DNA from: Molanna angustata
Lineage: Eukaryota > Arthropoda > Insecta > Trichoptera > Molannidae
Direction: 5' to 3'
Length of the DNA: 64,000 nt
Assembly (NCBI GenBank): GCA_963576475.1
Contig: OY754970.1
Span: forward strand, 26,357,091 to 26,421,090
The translations under genes were made by a program, and so were the position numbers. Under the pieces are notes generated by a model. It saw only the letters and a list, made by a program, of their open reading frames with translations. It had not been told where the DNA came from and did not search any database. Below are positions 1 to 10,529 of this stretch, piece after piece (position 1 is the stretch's first letter; each line of letters begins with the position of its first letter).

Positions 1-656
1 TTCTCTTGTTACATATAAGTTTCATACAAATATCCATTAAATAAAATATAATTTTTGAAACCGTTGAATATTTTTCTTTTAACATTGACCAACTTTGAAT
101 ACAATTTTATGAAGATTCTTGGTGTTGTATAAATAGTTGAAACCAAATTAAAATATCTCTAATTTCCAGGTCGTGAGAGCATATTTTCAGTTTTAATAGA
201 TGAAATCATAAAGAAACATTGGGAAAAAATGAACTGTTGTCTATGGAAAACTAATCAGCTCTAAGTTTATGGACTTAACACATGTGATATCAATATGAAG
301 TCAATCGGACTTATAGTTTGGGCTGCAGAGAGGACACAAAAAAAAAACAACGTAAATGATGAATTCATAGAGAAGAAATCAAAAGTTGTCTATGGAAAAC
401 TAATCAGCTCTAGGTCCTTGCACTTTACACATATGATGTTAATATGAAGTCGATCAGACTTATAGTTTGGGCTGTAGAGAGGACACAAAAAAGATAAATG
501 CTACGGCGTACAGCGTATACGCCATACACACAAACACATCACGACGAAACTCATAGTGTGCATTCTCTACATGATACCCATTAAGAAATTGATGTAAAAA
601 AAATACGCTTAAATTTTGCGAAATCATGACTCTCCCCTATTCCATAGTGTGGAGAG
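1..656 (+). mobile_element. Right part of a satellite-bearing TIR element (copy i)
   Basis: This is the non-coding right-hand body of a repeat family seen four times in the window. The same sequence recurs almost unchanged at 2839-3536, at 11865-12098 plus 16366-16874, and inverted at 47100-47830. It ends in GTGTGGAGAG (642-655), which matches the terminal inverted repeat of the complete inverted copy. A short ACTCTCC/GGAGAGT hairpin lies in the last 30 bp. The left part of this copy is outside the window. No protein is encoded, so it is presumably a non-autonomous DNA element; the superfamily is not determined. Confidence 0.65.
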
Positions 657-682
657 TAATAATAATAAACTGTTTTTTCTAG

Positions 683-2725
683 TATATAATTTTTCTTCCG
701 ATAGTATATTTTTATGATAAGATAGACAAACTTTTAATGCAGTATGGTGTAGAATGCTTATGTTGTATGAAATATTTTAAAAAAAGCAGATAAATTTTGT
801 TCTAAAGAACGCGAGAGCATTTTCCAAATTTTGACAGGTGATATCATATGAAGATTTTTATTGTTATTTATGGAAAGCTAATCAGTTCTATGTTCAAGCT
901 CTTTACATTATAACATGAAATCAAATTACTGAACTTTTCCATACATAGAAATTTATCTAATTACATTTTTATTCATACTAAATGTTACTATCAGGAATAT
1001 AAATTTTCTTCCGATAGTATATTTTTATGTTAAGATAGACAAACTATTAATGCAGTATAGTGAAGAATGCTTATGTTGTATGAAATATTTTAAAAAAAGC
1101 AGATAAATTTTGTTTTAAAGAACGCGAGAGCATTTTTCAAATTTTGACAGGTGATATCATATGAAGAATTTTTTTGTTATTTATGGAAAGCTAATCAGTT
1201 CTATGTTCAAGCTCTTTACATTATATCATGAAATCAAATTACTACACGTTTCCATACATAGAAATTTATCTAATTACATTTTTATTCATACTAAATGTTA
1301 CTATCAGGAATATAAATTTTCTTCCGATAGTATATTTTTATGTTAAGATAAACAAACTATTAATACAGTATAGTGAAGAATGCTTATGTTGTATGAAATA
1401 TTTTAAAAAAAGCAGATAAATTTTGTTTTAAAGAACGCGAGAGCATTTTCAAAATTTTGACACGTGATATTATATGAAGATTTTTTTTGTTATTTATGGA
1501 AAGCTAATCAGTTCTATGTTCAAGCTCTTTACATTATAACATGAAATCAAATTACTGAACTTTTCCATACATAGAAATTTATCTAATTACATTATTATTC
1601 ATACTAAATGTTACTATCAGGAATATAAATTTTCTTCCGATAGTATATTTTTATGTTAAGATAGACAAACTATTAATGCAGTATAGTGAAGAATGCTTAT
1701 GTTGTATGAAATATTTTAAAAAAAGCAGATAAATTTTGTTTTAAAGAACGCGAGAGCATTTTTCAAATTTTGACAGGTGATATCATATGAAGAATTTTTT
1801 TGTTATTTATGGAAAGCTAATCAGTTCTATGTTCAAGCTCTTTACATTATATCATGAAATCAAATTACTACACGTTTCCATACATAGAAATTTATCTAAT
1901 TACATTTTTATTCATACTAAATGTTACTATCAGGAATATAAATTTTCTTCCGATAGTATATTTTTATGTTAAGATAAACAAACTATTAATACAGTATAGT
2001 GAAGAATACTTATGTTGTATGAAATATTTTAAAAAAAGCAGATAAATTTTGTTTTAAAGAACGCGAGAGCATTTTCAAAATTTTGACACGTGATATTATA
2101 TGAAGATTTTTTTTGTTATTTATGGAAAGCTAATCAGTTCTATGTTCAAGCTCTTTACATTATAACATGAAATCAAATTACTGAACTTTTCCATACATAG
2201 AAATTTATCTAATTACATTATTATTCATACTAAATGTTACTATCAGGAATATAAATTTTCTTCCGATAGTATATTTTTATGTTAAGATAAACAAACTATT
2301 AATGCAGTATAGTGAAGAATGCTTATGTTGTATGAAATATTTTAAAAAAAGCAGATAAATTTTGTTCTAAAGAACGCGAGAGCTTTTTCCAAATTTTGAC
2401 AGGTGATATCATATGAAGATTTTTTTTGTTATTTATGGAAAGCTAATCAGTTCTATGTTCAAGCTCTTTACATTATAACATGAAATCAAATTACTAAACG
2501 TTTCCATACATAGAAATTTATCTAATTACATTTTTATTCATACTAAATGTTACTACCAGGAATATAAATTTTCTTCCGATAGTATATTTTTATGTTAAGA
2601 TAGACAAACTATTAATGCAGTATAGTGAAGACTGCTTATGTTGTATGAAATATTTTAAAAAAAGCAGATAAATTTTGTTTCAAAGAGCGTTAGAGCATTT
2701 TGACAATGTTTACACGTGATATCAT
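683..2725 (+). repeat. 313-bp tandem array with 626-bp higher-order unit
   Basis: About 6.5 tandem units of exactly 313 bp. The landmark GACAGGTG/GACACGTG falls at 833, 1146, 1459, 1772, 2085 and 2398, and a degenerate version at 2711. Units alternate between two types: type A (ACAGGTGATATCATATG..., then TACACGTTTCC) at 1146 and 1772, and type B (ACACGTGATATTATATG..., then GAACTTTTCC) at 1459 and 2085. Unit A at 1146 and its partner 626 bp later are almost identical, so the recent duplication unit was the A-B dimer. Short frames of 61 and 63 codons repeat with the same period; they look like chance frames, not genes. The array sits inside the TIR element family and is continuous with its body. 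Confidence 0.85.
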
Positions 2726-3537
2726 ATGAAGAAATTATATGATATCTATGAAAAGCTAATCAGTTCTAAGTTCAAGCTATTAATATTCTTCTATCAATAT
2801 GAAATCAATGAACTGATCATTGCCAAATATAAAAAAATTCTCTTGTTACATATAAGTTTCATACAAATATCCATTAAATAAAATATAATTTTTGAAACCG
2901 TTGAATATTTTTCTTTTATCATTGACCAACTTTGAATACAATTTTATGAAGATTCTTGGTGTTGTATAAATAGTTCAAACCAAATTAAAATATCTCTAAT
3001 TTCCAGGTCGTGAGAGCATTTTTTCAGTTTTAATAGATGAAATCATAAAGAAACATTGGGAAAAAATGAACCGTTGTCTATGGAAAACTAATCAGCTCTA
3101 AGTTTATGGACTTAACACATGTGATATCAATATGAAGTCAATCGGACTTATAGTTTGGGCTGCAGAGAGGACACAAAAAAAAAACAACGTAAATGATGAA
3201 TTCATAGAGAAGAAATCAAAAGTTGTCTATGGAAAACTAATCAGCTCTAGGTCTTTGCACTTTACACATATGATGTTAATATGAAGTCGATCAGACTTAT
3301 AGTTTGGGCTGTAGAGAGGACACAAAAAAGATAAATGCTACGGCGTACGGCGTACGGCGTACGGCGTACGGCGTACGGCGTACGGCGTACAGCGTATACG
3401 CCATACACACAAACACATCACGACGAAACTCATAGTGTGCATTCTCTACATGATACCCATTGAGAAATTGATGTAAAAAAAATACGCTTAAATTTTGCGA
3501 AATCATGACTCTCCCCTATTCCATAGTGTGGAGAGTA
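2726..3537 (+). mobile_element. Satellite-bearing TIR element, body and right end (copy ii)
   Basis: Continues directly from the 313-bp array. From 2839 it repeats the sequence of positions 1-656 with few changes, ending in CCATAGTGTGGAGAG. It differs from copy i by expansion of a 7-bp minisatellite (ACGGCGT, about six copies at 3340-3390), where copy i has one. No left terminal repeat is seen before the array, so this copy is either 5'-truncated or fused to copy i by unequal exchange. Confidence 0.65.
3340..3392. repeat. 7-bp minisatellite (ACGGCGT)n
   Basis: About six perfect copies of a CpG-rich heptamer inside an otherwise AT-rich element. The corresponding place in copy i (about 510-520) has a single unit, and the inverted copy at 47238-47268 has about three imperfect ones, so the expansion is specific to this copy. 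Confidence 0.85.
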
Positions 3538-3540
3538 AAA

Positions 3541-3612
3541 AGAGGAAGGTTACTTTTCAACCTAAACTGACTGTCACACAATGTGTTTTAATTTATTATA
3601 ATATTTAAATCA
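3541..3612 (+). repeat. Solo LTR fragment of gypsy element 1
   Basis: About 70 bp from GAAGGTTACTTTTCAACC to ATATTTAAATCA match the 3' end of the LTRs at 22693-22768 and 29521-29596. It shares the T after CAACC with the downstream LTR. It abuts the right end of the satellite-family copy. No internal gypsy sequence is attached, so this is a truncated solo LTR. Confidence 0.75.
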
Positions 3613-3668
3613 GTAACTAGCAAAACACGGCAGACGTTGTCTGTATACAATTATTCCTCAATAATCTC

Positions 3669-3935
3669 TGTCATCATCATCATTGGCACTACAATCCGCT
3701 ACAGACCCTGGCCTCCTCCAGAAATTGTTTCCATCCCTCCCTATCGACCGCCAGTCTTCTCCAATTTATCAGGTCCATTTCTCTTATATCACACAGCACG
3801 TCGTTCAGCCATTTCAACCTAGGTCTGCCTCTACTTCTTCTGCCTTCGGGACAGGTGTCTAATACCTTTTTAGGAATACGGTCATCATCCATCCGGCAAA
3901 CATGTCTAAGCCAACGTAGGCGATGAATTTTAATA
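3669..3935 (-). pseudogene. 3' end of an RTE/craniofacial-type non-LTR retrotransposon
   Basis: On the minus strand a 67-codon open frame (3892-3689) and its upstream extension read as the C-terminal tail typical of this retrotransposon group: RWLRHVCRMDDDRIPKKVL, then GRRSRGRPRLKW, then WRRLAVDREGWKQFLEEA and a stop. The element ends in a (GAT)n tail, seen as CATCATCATCATT at 3673-3685 on the plus strand. The reverse transcriptase and endonuclease are absent, so the copy is strongly 5'-truncated. The same kind of terminus occurs at 36757-37430. Confidence 0.7.
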
Positions 3936-4700
3936 ATAACCTCTGTACCTACATAATATAATAAGTAGTGGTTTAAATGTGTAGGAATCTAAGTATGTGT
4001 TATTTTATTTTTGAAAATTTTTATCTAGAATCTTTAATTATAATTCCATCTTTTCAGTTCCTCCCGTCTCCTTTTAGTCCCTTTCGTCTCTTTTTAGTGT
4101 CTTCCATCCCTAGCTCTATTATAGTCCCTTTCGTCCCGTTCATCACGCTACCCCGTGTCTTTAAATGGATTCAATGAACCCGAGCAAAGTGTATCTATCC
4201 TCTACAGAACAAATTGGTACAATATTAGGTATTTAGTAAAAAAAAAATATATTGAGAGAAAAAAAAATAACACTGATCAAAGCAACGAGGAAAAGAAGTA
4301 GGGCACGAAATGATATAGAAGAAATATTTCATAAATAAAGTTCTTTTTGTTTACTTATTTGTACCTATGGATTGAGATGACGAAACTTCATCACGTGCTT
4401 GTAAAGAAGAGCTGAAAACTTCATTAGGTATTGTAAATGGGGAAAGCTTGTGTGGTACGTTGAGCATGCAGGTCGAAGTGGTAGACCGTGATTTGACAGG
4501 AAAACGACGTTATTTTTTAAATATTGTGGTGAATAAAGTAATGAGATAATATAGAGTAATAAAGTAATGACATAAATATCATAACTAATAATAAAGCAAT
4601 GAGTAATAAAGTAATGACAGAAGATGCATGTCACGGATGATCTCGTATATTTGGCCAACGAATTTATTTCTACAAGTCGAAACATGACCGTATTTTTTGA
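3936..4700. other. No gene recognised; CT-rich stretch
   Basis: Contains a pyrimidine-rich stretch at 4040-4140 in which the word TTTAGTCCCTTTCGTC recurs in degenerate form. The open frames here, including 106 codons at 4685-4365 minus, show no recognisable motif. Confidence 0.4.
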
Positions 4701-4718
4701 GATTGTAAATGAACCTTA

Positions 4719-5225
4719 AGCAGCCCATTCACGATCGTATCATTCGGTGTCGCTCTATATGGACCGGCTCCATTTGGAGCATTGTAAAATTTTCATCACA
4801 CGCACGGGCGCGCCATCGAGCCATCAAAATTAGTACCTACCTATACACAAGCGGTCGGTGTTTTCAAGTAAAAATGAGTTATATCTAATTCTGATGATGA
4901 GTTTTATACAACTGCTATAGCGGTTTTTTTATATATAACAATAAAAAACCAAAGAGAAAATGTTGTATTTTCGCATTCACGAGAATGTCAAACAGCTCGG
5001 CGCAATGAGATGGCGCAATGTACCACTGGTTTTCACACTCCACGAGCATGCCGTACCGACAAGATGCGCCGAGCCGTTTGTCGCGGTACTATGGAGTTTC
5101 GATAGTTTGGAATTCCATTTTGGTGTGTCAGGCCAATTGGGCTGCGCGAGTTTTGGCATTCACGAGCGCATTTTGAAGTGATAGCAAGCCATTTGGAAGG
5201 ATGGCACGATCGTGAATAGGGGCCT
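4719..5225. mobile_element. Harbinger-like MITE, 507 bp, TSD TTA
   Basis: The ends form a terminal inverted repeat: left AGCAGCCCATTCACGATCGT, right ACGATCGTGAATAGGGGCCT. They are flanked by TTA at 4716-4718 and 5226-5228, the 3-bp target duplication expected of PIF/Harbinger elements. Inside are inverted copies of a CTCGGCGC word (CAAACAGCTCGGCGC near 4989, GCGCCGAGCCGTTTG near 5066) and several CACGAG words. It is much less AT-rich than its surroundings. The two overlapping open frames (73 and 60 codons) follow from the inner inverted repeats and resemble no protein I know. Confidence 0.65.
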
Positions 5226-5228
5226 TTA

Positions 5229-5570
5229 GACTTACATTCTCTAACCGATCCAATTTATTTAATAATTCTTCATTGGCATCAGATAACACATAGCACCGTT
5301 ATAAAGCATTGAAAGGAGTAAAGATTTTTAGTGTGATTTTACAACCTTTTGGAAGGAAGTTCTTCAATATATTGAGAAAATACTACCTACAAAAAGGGTT
5401 TACTTGCATGAGAAATCTGCTCACGCCATGAGAGATCTTCATAAAAAGAATACCGAGATTTTTCACCATTTTTGAGAAGGATTACCTACATGTTGATTAT
5501 CGTAGAGATGGGAGAGGTAATTTTTTTAGTTTGTACATCCATCAAGAACTAACAATGATAATAAATAGCC
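5229..5570. other. No feature recognised
   Basis: AT-rich sequence between a MITE and a reverse transcriptase remnant. I see no coding motif and no repeat shared with the rest of the window. Confidence 0.4.
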
Positions 5571-5574
5571 TGGG

Positions 5575-6115
5575 ATTTAGACGGGTTGACAAGAAGACCG
5601 TTCTGAAAGGAGCATGACGAGACAAGCTGAAATTTTCTATCATAATACATAGGTATTAATAGTCACGGCGTTAAATTGAATATACAGTTGAAGATCATTT
5701 CAAAGAGATGGTACTGACACTTTAATTTATGAGTTATTGAGTTAATGAAGATGGAGAATAAAAGAGCAGACAAAACACCTCCTTGAGGGACCCCAGCCTT
5801 TAGACTGATATGATCAGATATATTATCCATCGTTTTAATGGCTTATTTGTCGAAAGAAGAAAGTTTAGCGAGTAAAATATCAAAGTCTGCTGAATACACG
5901 CACTACTGAAATCAATTAATGTGAGGATTGTTAGTTTTTTATCATTCATTGCACGTCTAATGTCAACAGTGACCATAAGAAGTGCTATGACCACGTTTAA
6001 ATCCGGATTGAAAAGGGCCAAGAAGGGAATGTCTTTGAAGCCATTCATTCAATTATCATTCCTGATGAGTATACCTATAGCCAGTTATTGCAGTAGACAG
6101 TACCTAATTGAATAA
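5575..6115 (-). pseudogene. Reverse transcriptase remnant of a non-LTR retrotransposon
   Basis: Read on the minus strand, 6048-5800 gives the RT fingers/palm region: LNVVIALLMVTVDIRRAM followed by KKLTILTLIDFSSA, which carries the first catalytic aspartate motif. Further downstream, 5800-5700 gives AGVPQGGVLSALLFSI, the loop before the YADD box. The YADD box itself cannot be read, and several stops and frame changes intervene. The motifs belong to the jockey/CR1 group of non-LTR elements. Old, broken, and truncated at both ends. Confidence 0.7.
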
Positions 6116-6149
6116 ATTGAAATGTCGGAGATCATTATGATGTGCAAAA

Positions 6150-6960
6150 ATAAATATTAAAGTAGACTAATCAATTAAATAAAAATAAAGCCAAAATAAA
6201 CAAATTGTGGATAAAAAATAAAAGGACAAATAAAATTGTTACCTATGCAAATAAAACAAGGACAATCGATATATTGAGTTATGGGATTTCAAATGAATTA
6301 ATCAAATAAATCTAAAACTATTTCTGGTGTGTGCTGAATAAATTCACAAGTTTGAATGCAATTCCACAAATAGACAGATTTTCGAAAATTCAATACAGTC
6401 ACTCAATAGAATAAATGAATAAATAATGATAGTGAAATTAATAAATAAAATAATGATATTAAAACAAATAATAAAATATTATAATAAAATTAATAAATAA
6501 TAATAAGAAATAATTAAATAAATATATATAAAATAAATAAATATAAATAAATATAATAAATAATAAAATTAAAAAAAAACATTACTAAATTAATAATAAG
6601 AAAATATAATAATAATTAATAAATATAAAATAGGTAAATAAATCAACAATAAATAAATAAATAAATTTCTAGTAAATAAATAAATAAAAAAAATAAAAAC
6701 CAATAAATAAATAAAAATAATTAAATAAATTTAAAAAATAAATAATTAAGTACCTTAATAATTAAGTAAATAAATAAATATAAATGAGTACCTACATAAA
6801 TAAATATAAATACCTAATAGACATAAATAATGAATTAATAAATACTACCTACCTACACTAAAAAATAAATAAATACATAAATAAATGTTATTATTTTTCA
6901 AAAATATTAAGTATAAGTAGGTACCTAAGTACCTATGTATAAATAATGAATATTTTAATA
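6150..6960. repeat. AAAT-type simple sequence tract
   Basis: About 800 bp made mostly of AAAT, AAATA and AATAAT words with occasional TACCTA insertions, densest from 6450 to 6850. No coding potential. Possibly an expanded tail of a retroelement, since many elements here end in such tails, but no element body is visible next to it. Confidence 0.75.
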
Positions 6961-7790
6961 CTTATTTATTTTTGTAAAATAAACAGGATTTAACCTATAA
7001 TTATTCTACACGATTAATATTAAAAAATAATTACATCACTGTGTATAAAATTACAAATTATTAAGTACAACAATTGACTACACAGGTGTATAGAACCAAT
7101 GATGATTTGTATTCTTTTGCATAGAGCAAAAAAGATACTCTGGTAGTGGTGTGTTTTAATCTGAAAATTAATCATAGTTAGGTACATCTGCGAGAATGTA
7201 AGTAAATATTCACCATTTAGAATTTTATTTTTTAGAATAATTTAAAGTGCATTGACGCACTATTGCGTTAATGTACATACGTAAGGTGTTAGTTTTTTTG
7301 AATGACCGTCTTATGATAAATTTTTTTAGTCATCTTATATTACATTTAAGTCAAGAATGGATCTATAATGACGCCATTGCGCCGCGTCTAAACTACATAA
7401 TAGCGGGCTGACAAAATTAGAAACGTTCATAATTTTGTTCACATGTAGGTATTGTGTAACACGAACACTTATTATTGTTAGGAGTTTGGCTTGCCGAGAA
7501 CATTGTCTTGATGGGCTTAGTACGCGTCATCTATAATTTAGGTGCCACTGAACCTAGCCTTGCCTTAGGTATATCAGCTATGTGTGTCTGAGTTAGATAG
7601 GTGATCAGCAGTGTTGGGAAATTATTGTGCGTTTAACTAATACTTACCTACCGCTTTCAAACTATTCGTAGGTAATAGTACCTAACTGTCCGTGACTGAG
7701 TTAAGAAAATTTAGAAAACGATTTTTAATTGTTATACATCTTCATACATTACCTACTAAAATTAAAATATATATTACCTATCATATGCCT
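6961..7790. other. No feature recognised
   Basis: AT-rich sequence with scattered TAGGTA/TACCTA words. A short hairpin, GTGCATTGACGCACTATTGCG, lies at 7247-7267. No open frame with known motifs. Confidence 0.35.
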
Positions 7791-7794
7791 ACTT

Positions 7795-7885
7795 AGGTAT
7801 AGGTGAAAGAAACCGATCGAGGCATTTTTTAGTTGGAAATCGCCATCGCTGGACTAAGCCAGCGCTTTAATCGCTCTAACGAATA
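7795..7885 (-). repeat. Degenerate tRNA-derived SINE, family S1
   Basis: On the minus strand the sequence runs GTTAGAGCGATTAAAGCGCTGG ... CCTCGATCGGTTTCTTTCACCTA. It parallels the clearer S1 copies at 48601-48690 and 36655-36755, which have a readable B box followed by the same CGACCGATTTCCTTCACCTA segment. Here the B box has decayed. Confidence 0.5.
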
Positions 7886-8391
7886 GGGTATCTATACAAA
7901 TTGAAGGATAGCTACATTTTTAAATCAATATCTGCGAATATAAATCACAGTTTTCATAAATAGGTAGGTATAAATAATCATGAAAACTTTTCTTTGATTT
8001 AACTTTCTTGCATATTGTTTTTCTGCTCAGTGACGTATCGTTTCTGAAACAAATCAATAGTGAATTTACAACGAATGATTAGGTGACCTTCGCCTCCTTA
8101 ATAAAAAATGGATGAAATCATATTTATCAGATAGACGTCAATCATGCAAAATAAATCGTCTTCTTCGGAGAAAATTAAATATGGAATACCACAGGGGTCA
8201 GTTTTGGGGCCCATTATATTTATTTTGTATATTAAAAAGCTTGACGATATTATGGAAAACAAAGGTTTTGATTCATATGCTTATGCTGACGATCGCCTCA
8301 TTGTGAAATTCTGCACTGCTGAAAACAAGAATAGTCTTCTGAATGATAGATACCTACCATTGATTGCATTGAAAAAATTGCTTCTTGGATG

Positions 8392-9646
8392 CAGTGGCGG
8401 CTCTTGCTATAGGGCTCTCGGGCTCAGTCCTCCCAAATACTTTGTTCAAAAGATTCCAAAAAATGTATGTCATTAAATCTTGAGAACACATTGTTTTTCT
8501 AATTAATATTTGCCGTCTTACGCCTGTAGTATATTTAGCAAAAGTATTTAAACCTACCTGCTTTTGTAAAGCAAGCAAGATTCTATGAAATATTTCATTC
8601 CTCGGGCACAGTCGACTTGTGCCCGGAGAACCCATACAATTCACGCGATCGTCCGCTGCCGCCGCAGCTCACCGTACATGCTGAATGTATGCCGATTTCG
8701 AGCAAAACGGGGCAGTGCCCGCGAAGGGTTATAGTGCATTTTCATTCATTCATATTTTGTTGTACATTGCGATGGTCGAACGATAGGTAAGCAGTTGCAA
8801 TTCCTTGAGGCTAACATTAATTGATATTATATAGTTTAAACTTCAAATCATCCAAAATATATTAGTATTAGATAGGTATTATTTTATTAGACATAAAATG
8901 TGTAAAATCAGGAAGCAATCTTGCGACTGTTGCCAGAAGTTTTTTTTTTTCAAATTTATGTGATAAATTCATTAGCTGTCACAAATTATTTTATAATTCT
9001 AATGTAGAGGCGTTTACATTGTGGAAATTCATTTTTATAAATTATTAAAATAACAATATAACTTTGTATATTTCCACTTATTTATTTTTATTCCACAACT
9101 AGTTTCAAGAACTACCGTTCTCTTCTTCAGGTGGGTATAAACTAAAAACTAATTTGGTGTGTTGTGTTATTAAAAATTAGTTTTTAGTTTATACCCACCT
9201 GAAGAAGAGAACGGTAGTTCTTGAAACTAGTTGTGGAATAAAAATAAATAAGTGGAAATAAACAAAGTTATATTGTTATTTTAATAATTTATTTTATAAT
9301 TTATCGATGCATTTTATTACAAATGCATTTTATTACATTTTATTATGAACAGGACCAATGGGTCCTATAGCGTCCTCCGGCGTAGAAGTGGTTCGCGAAC
9401 TCCATCGATTACTAACGTTATTTAAAACCCAACCAAATACTGCATAAATGATTAGGTTCACGTTATAATTTCCGATAAACAAGAGAACTATGGAAAACAC
9501 TGATAATTTTTATATAGGTACGAAAATAATAACTATTATGTCACATATCTGCTTTCTGATTCCTGTAGTGAATTAATTTCTCTTCTAAGGTATACTTAAT
9601 TATAATTTTGAGCCCTTCTAAGATTTAAGGTCACCAGCCGCCACTG
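8392..9646 (-). mobile_element. Non-autonomous hAT element, copy C, with 8-bp TSD
   Basis: Begins CAGTGGCGG and ends CCGCCACTG, flanked by perfect 8-bp repeats CTTGGATG (8384-8391 and 9647-9654), the hallmark of hAT transposition. The first 250 bp (CTCTCGGGCTCAGTCCTCCCAAA, then GGGCACAGTCGACTTGTGCCCG) correspond in reverse to the right ends of copies A (31452-33716) and B (42803-43905). The middle differs from them. No transposase frame is seen. It interrupts the RT gene of the surrounding non-LTR element and is itself interrupted by a foldback at 9037-9292. Confidence 0.85.
9037..9292. repeat. 256-bp near-perfect inverted repeat (foldback)
   Basis: Arms of 119 bp at 9037-9155 and 9174-9292 are reverse complements of each other with one visible mismatch (TTGTATATTT against the complement of AAATAAACAA). 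They are separated by an 18-nt loop, GGTGTGTTGTGTTATTAA. The arms include GAAGAAGAGAACGGTAGTTC. The structure lies inside hAT copy C and has no counterpart in copies A and B, so it is either a later insertion or an inversion-duplication. A transcript would form a long, nearly perfect hairpin. Confidence 0.95.
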
Positions 9647-10529
9647 CTTGGATGACTCTCTACAAGGTAAAATTAAACCCAACGAAAACAGAGTTTATGT
9701 GGGTAACTTTACCGCAACGACAGCATCTTATTGAAAATACTCCGGTTAACATTAGGTAATGGAGAAGCACTTACACAATCAAATACCTACCCTTATACTT
9801 CAAATTTCTAGGCTTCCACTTTCACAACAAACTTTCGCTGGACTTGCAAATCTCAAAAACTGTTAGCTCATGTTTCTTTCATCTGAGACAATTGTAAAGT
9901 ACTTATCCGCCGGAGCTTACCCAAAAACGAAGCTATAAAACGCTTATTATAAATGCATTTGTTATGTCAAGGCTGGATTAATGTAATGCTATTCATGCGG
10001 GTTTGCCCAAGTATCATCTTGATAGATTACAAAATAGTACCTATGTATTCAACGCAGCTGCGAGATTGATTTATGGAGCTGACAAAAGATGTCATTTAAC
10101 ACCTCTTCTTAACGAACCACACTGGTTGAAATGTCCAGAACGAGTAGCCTATATGGTATGCCTGATGGTGTTTAAGGCTCTGAACGACTTGGCTCCACAC
10201 TACATTCATGAAATGGTATCAAAATAACGTTCCTTCAGGAAGACAGCTTAGGTATATTGAGATCGTCGGGATCACAAAGTATCTACTCTTTTAAAGTACC
10301 TACTACCGGACAGAGTCGGCTTACTATGATCACGGTGTCATTGTGTCCTTTTAAAGAAGAATAAATTATCCCTTGACATACCTATGTGGAGCCCACAGAG
10401 CATTGAGACCTTCGGTAGACTTCTTAAAACTGCCTTGTTTTGTAGAGCCAACAAATAAACTAAAGCGCCCTTGGAGTGACATTGTATCACGAAACGGTGC
10501 ATTATAAATTCTAATTATTATTATTATTG

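Larger units (their letters stand above)
8095..10528 (+). pseudogene. CR1/L2-like non-LTR retrotransposon, split by a hAT element
   Basis: 5'-truncated RT gene in two pieces, 8095-8391 and 9647-10528. The first shows WMKSYLSDRRQSC, then after a frameshift near 8145 GIPQGSVLGPIIFILYIK and the catalytic box SYAYADDRLIV. After the hAT insertion the frame resumes as MTLYKVKLNPTKTEFMWV, followed by the thumb/C-terminal region including VFNAAARLIYGADK and HWLKCPERVAYMVCL (10003-10227). The 3' end has the AAGCGCCCTTGGAGTGACA ... GCATTATAAAT block and an (ATT)n tail at 10515-10528, as in the copies at 34745-35895 and 55770-59420. Several frame breaks coincide with ACCT/TACCTA insertions, for example in GATAGATACCTACC at 8346. 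The family encodes endonuclease and RT; only the RT half is present here. Confidence 0.8.

Noticed and set aside
641..656. Helitron 3' hairpin
   Set aside because: The ACTCTCC/GGAGAGT hairpin near the end is suggestive, but the complete copy at 47100-48498 has terminal inverted repeats, and there is no CTRR end or A-T target junction.
1161..2045. Repeated 61- and 63-codon frames as a tandem gene family
   Set aside because: The frames recur only because the DNA is tandemly repeated. They overlap in different frames, have no motif, and type B units lack the same frames.
683..2725. CRISPR-like regular repeats
   Set aside because: The repeat unit is 313 bp with no short repeat/unique spacer alternation, and the window is eukaryotic. 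It is a tandem satellite inside a TIR element.
4960..5181. 73-codon frame in the GC-rich MITE as a small gene
   Set aside because: It is open on both strands because of internal inverted repeats, and it lies wholly inside the TIR element.
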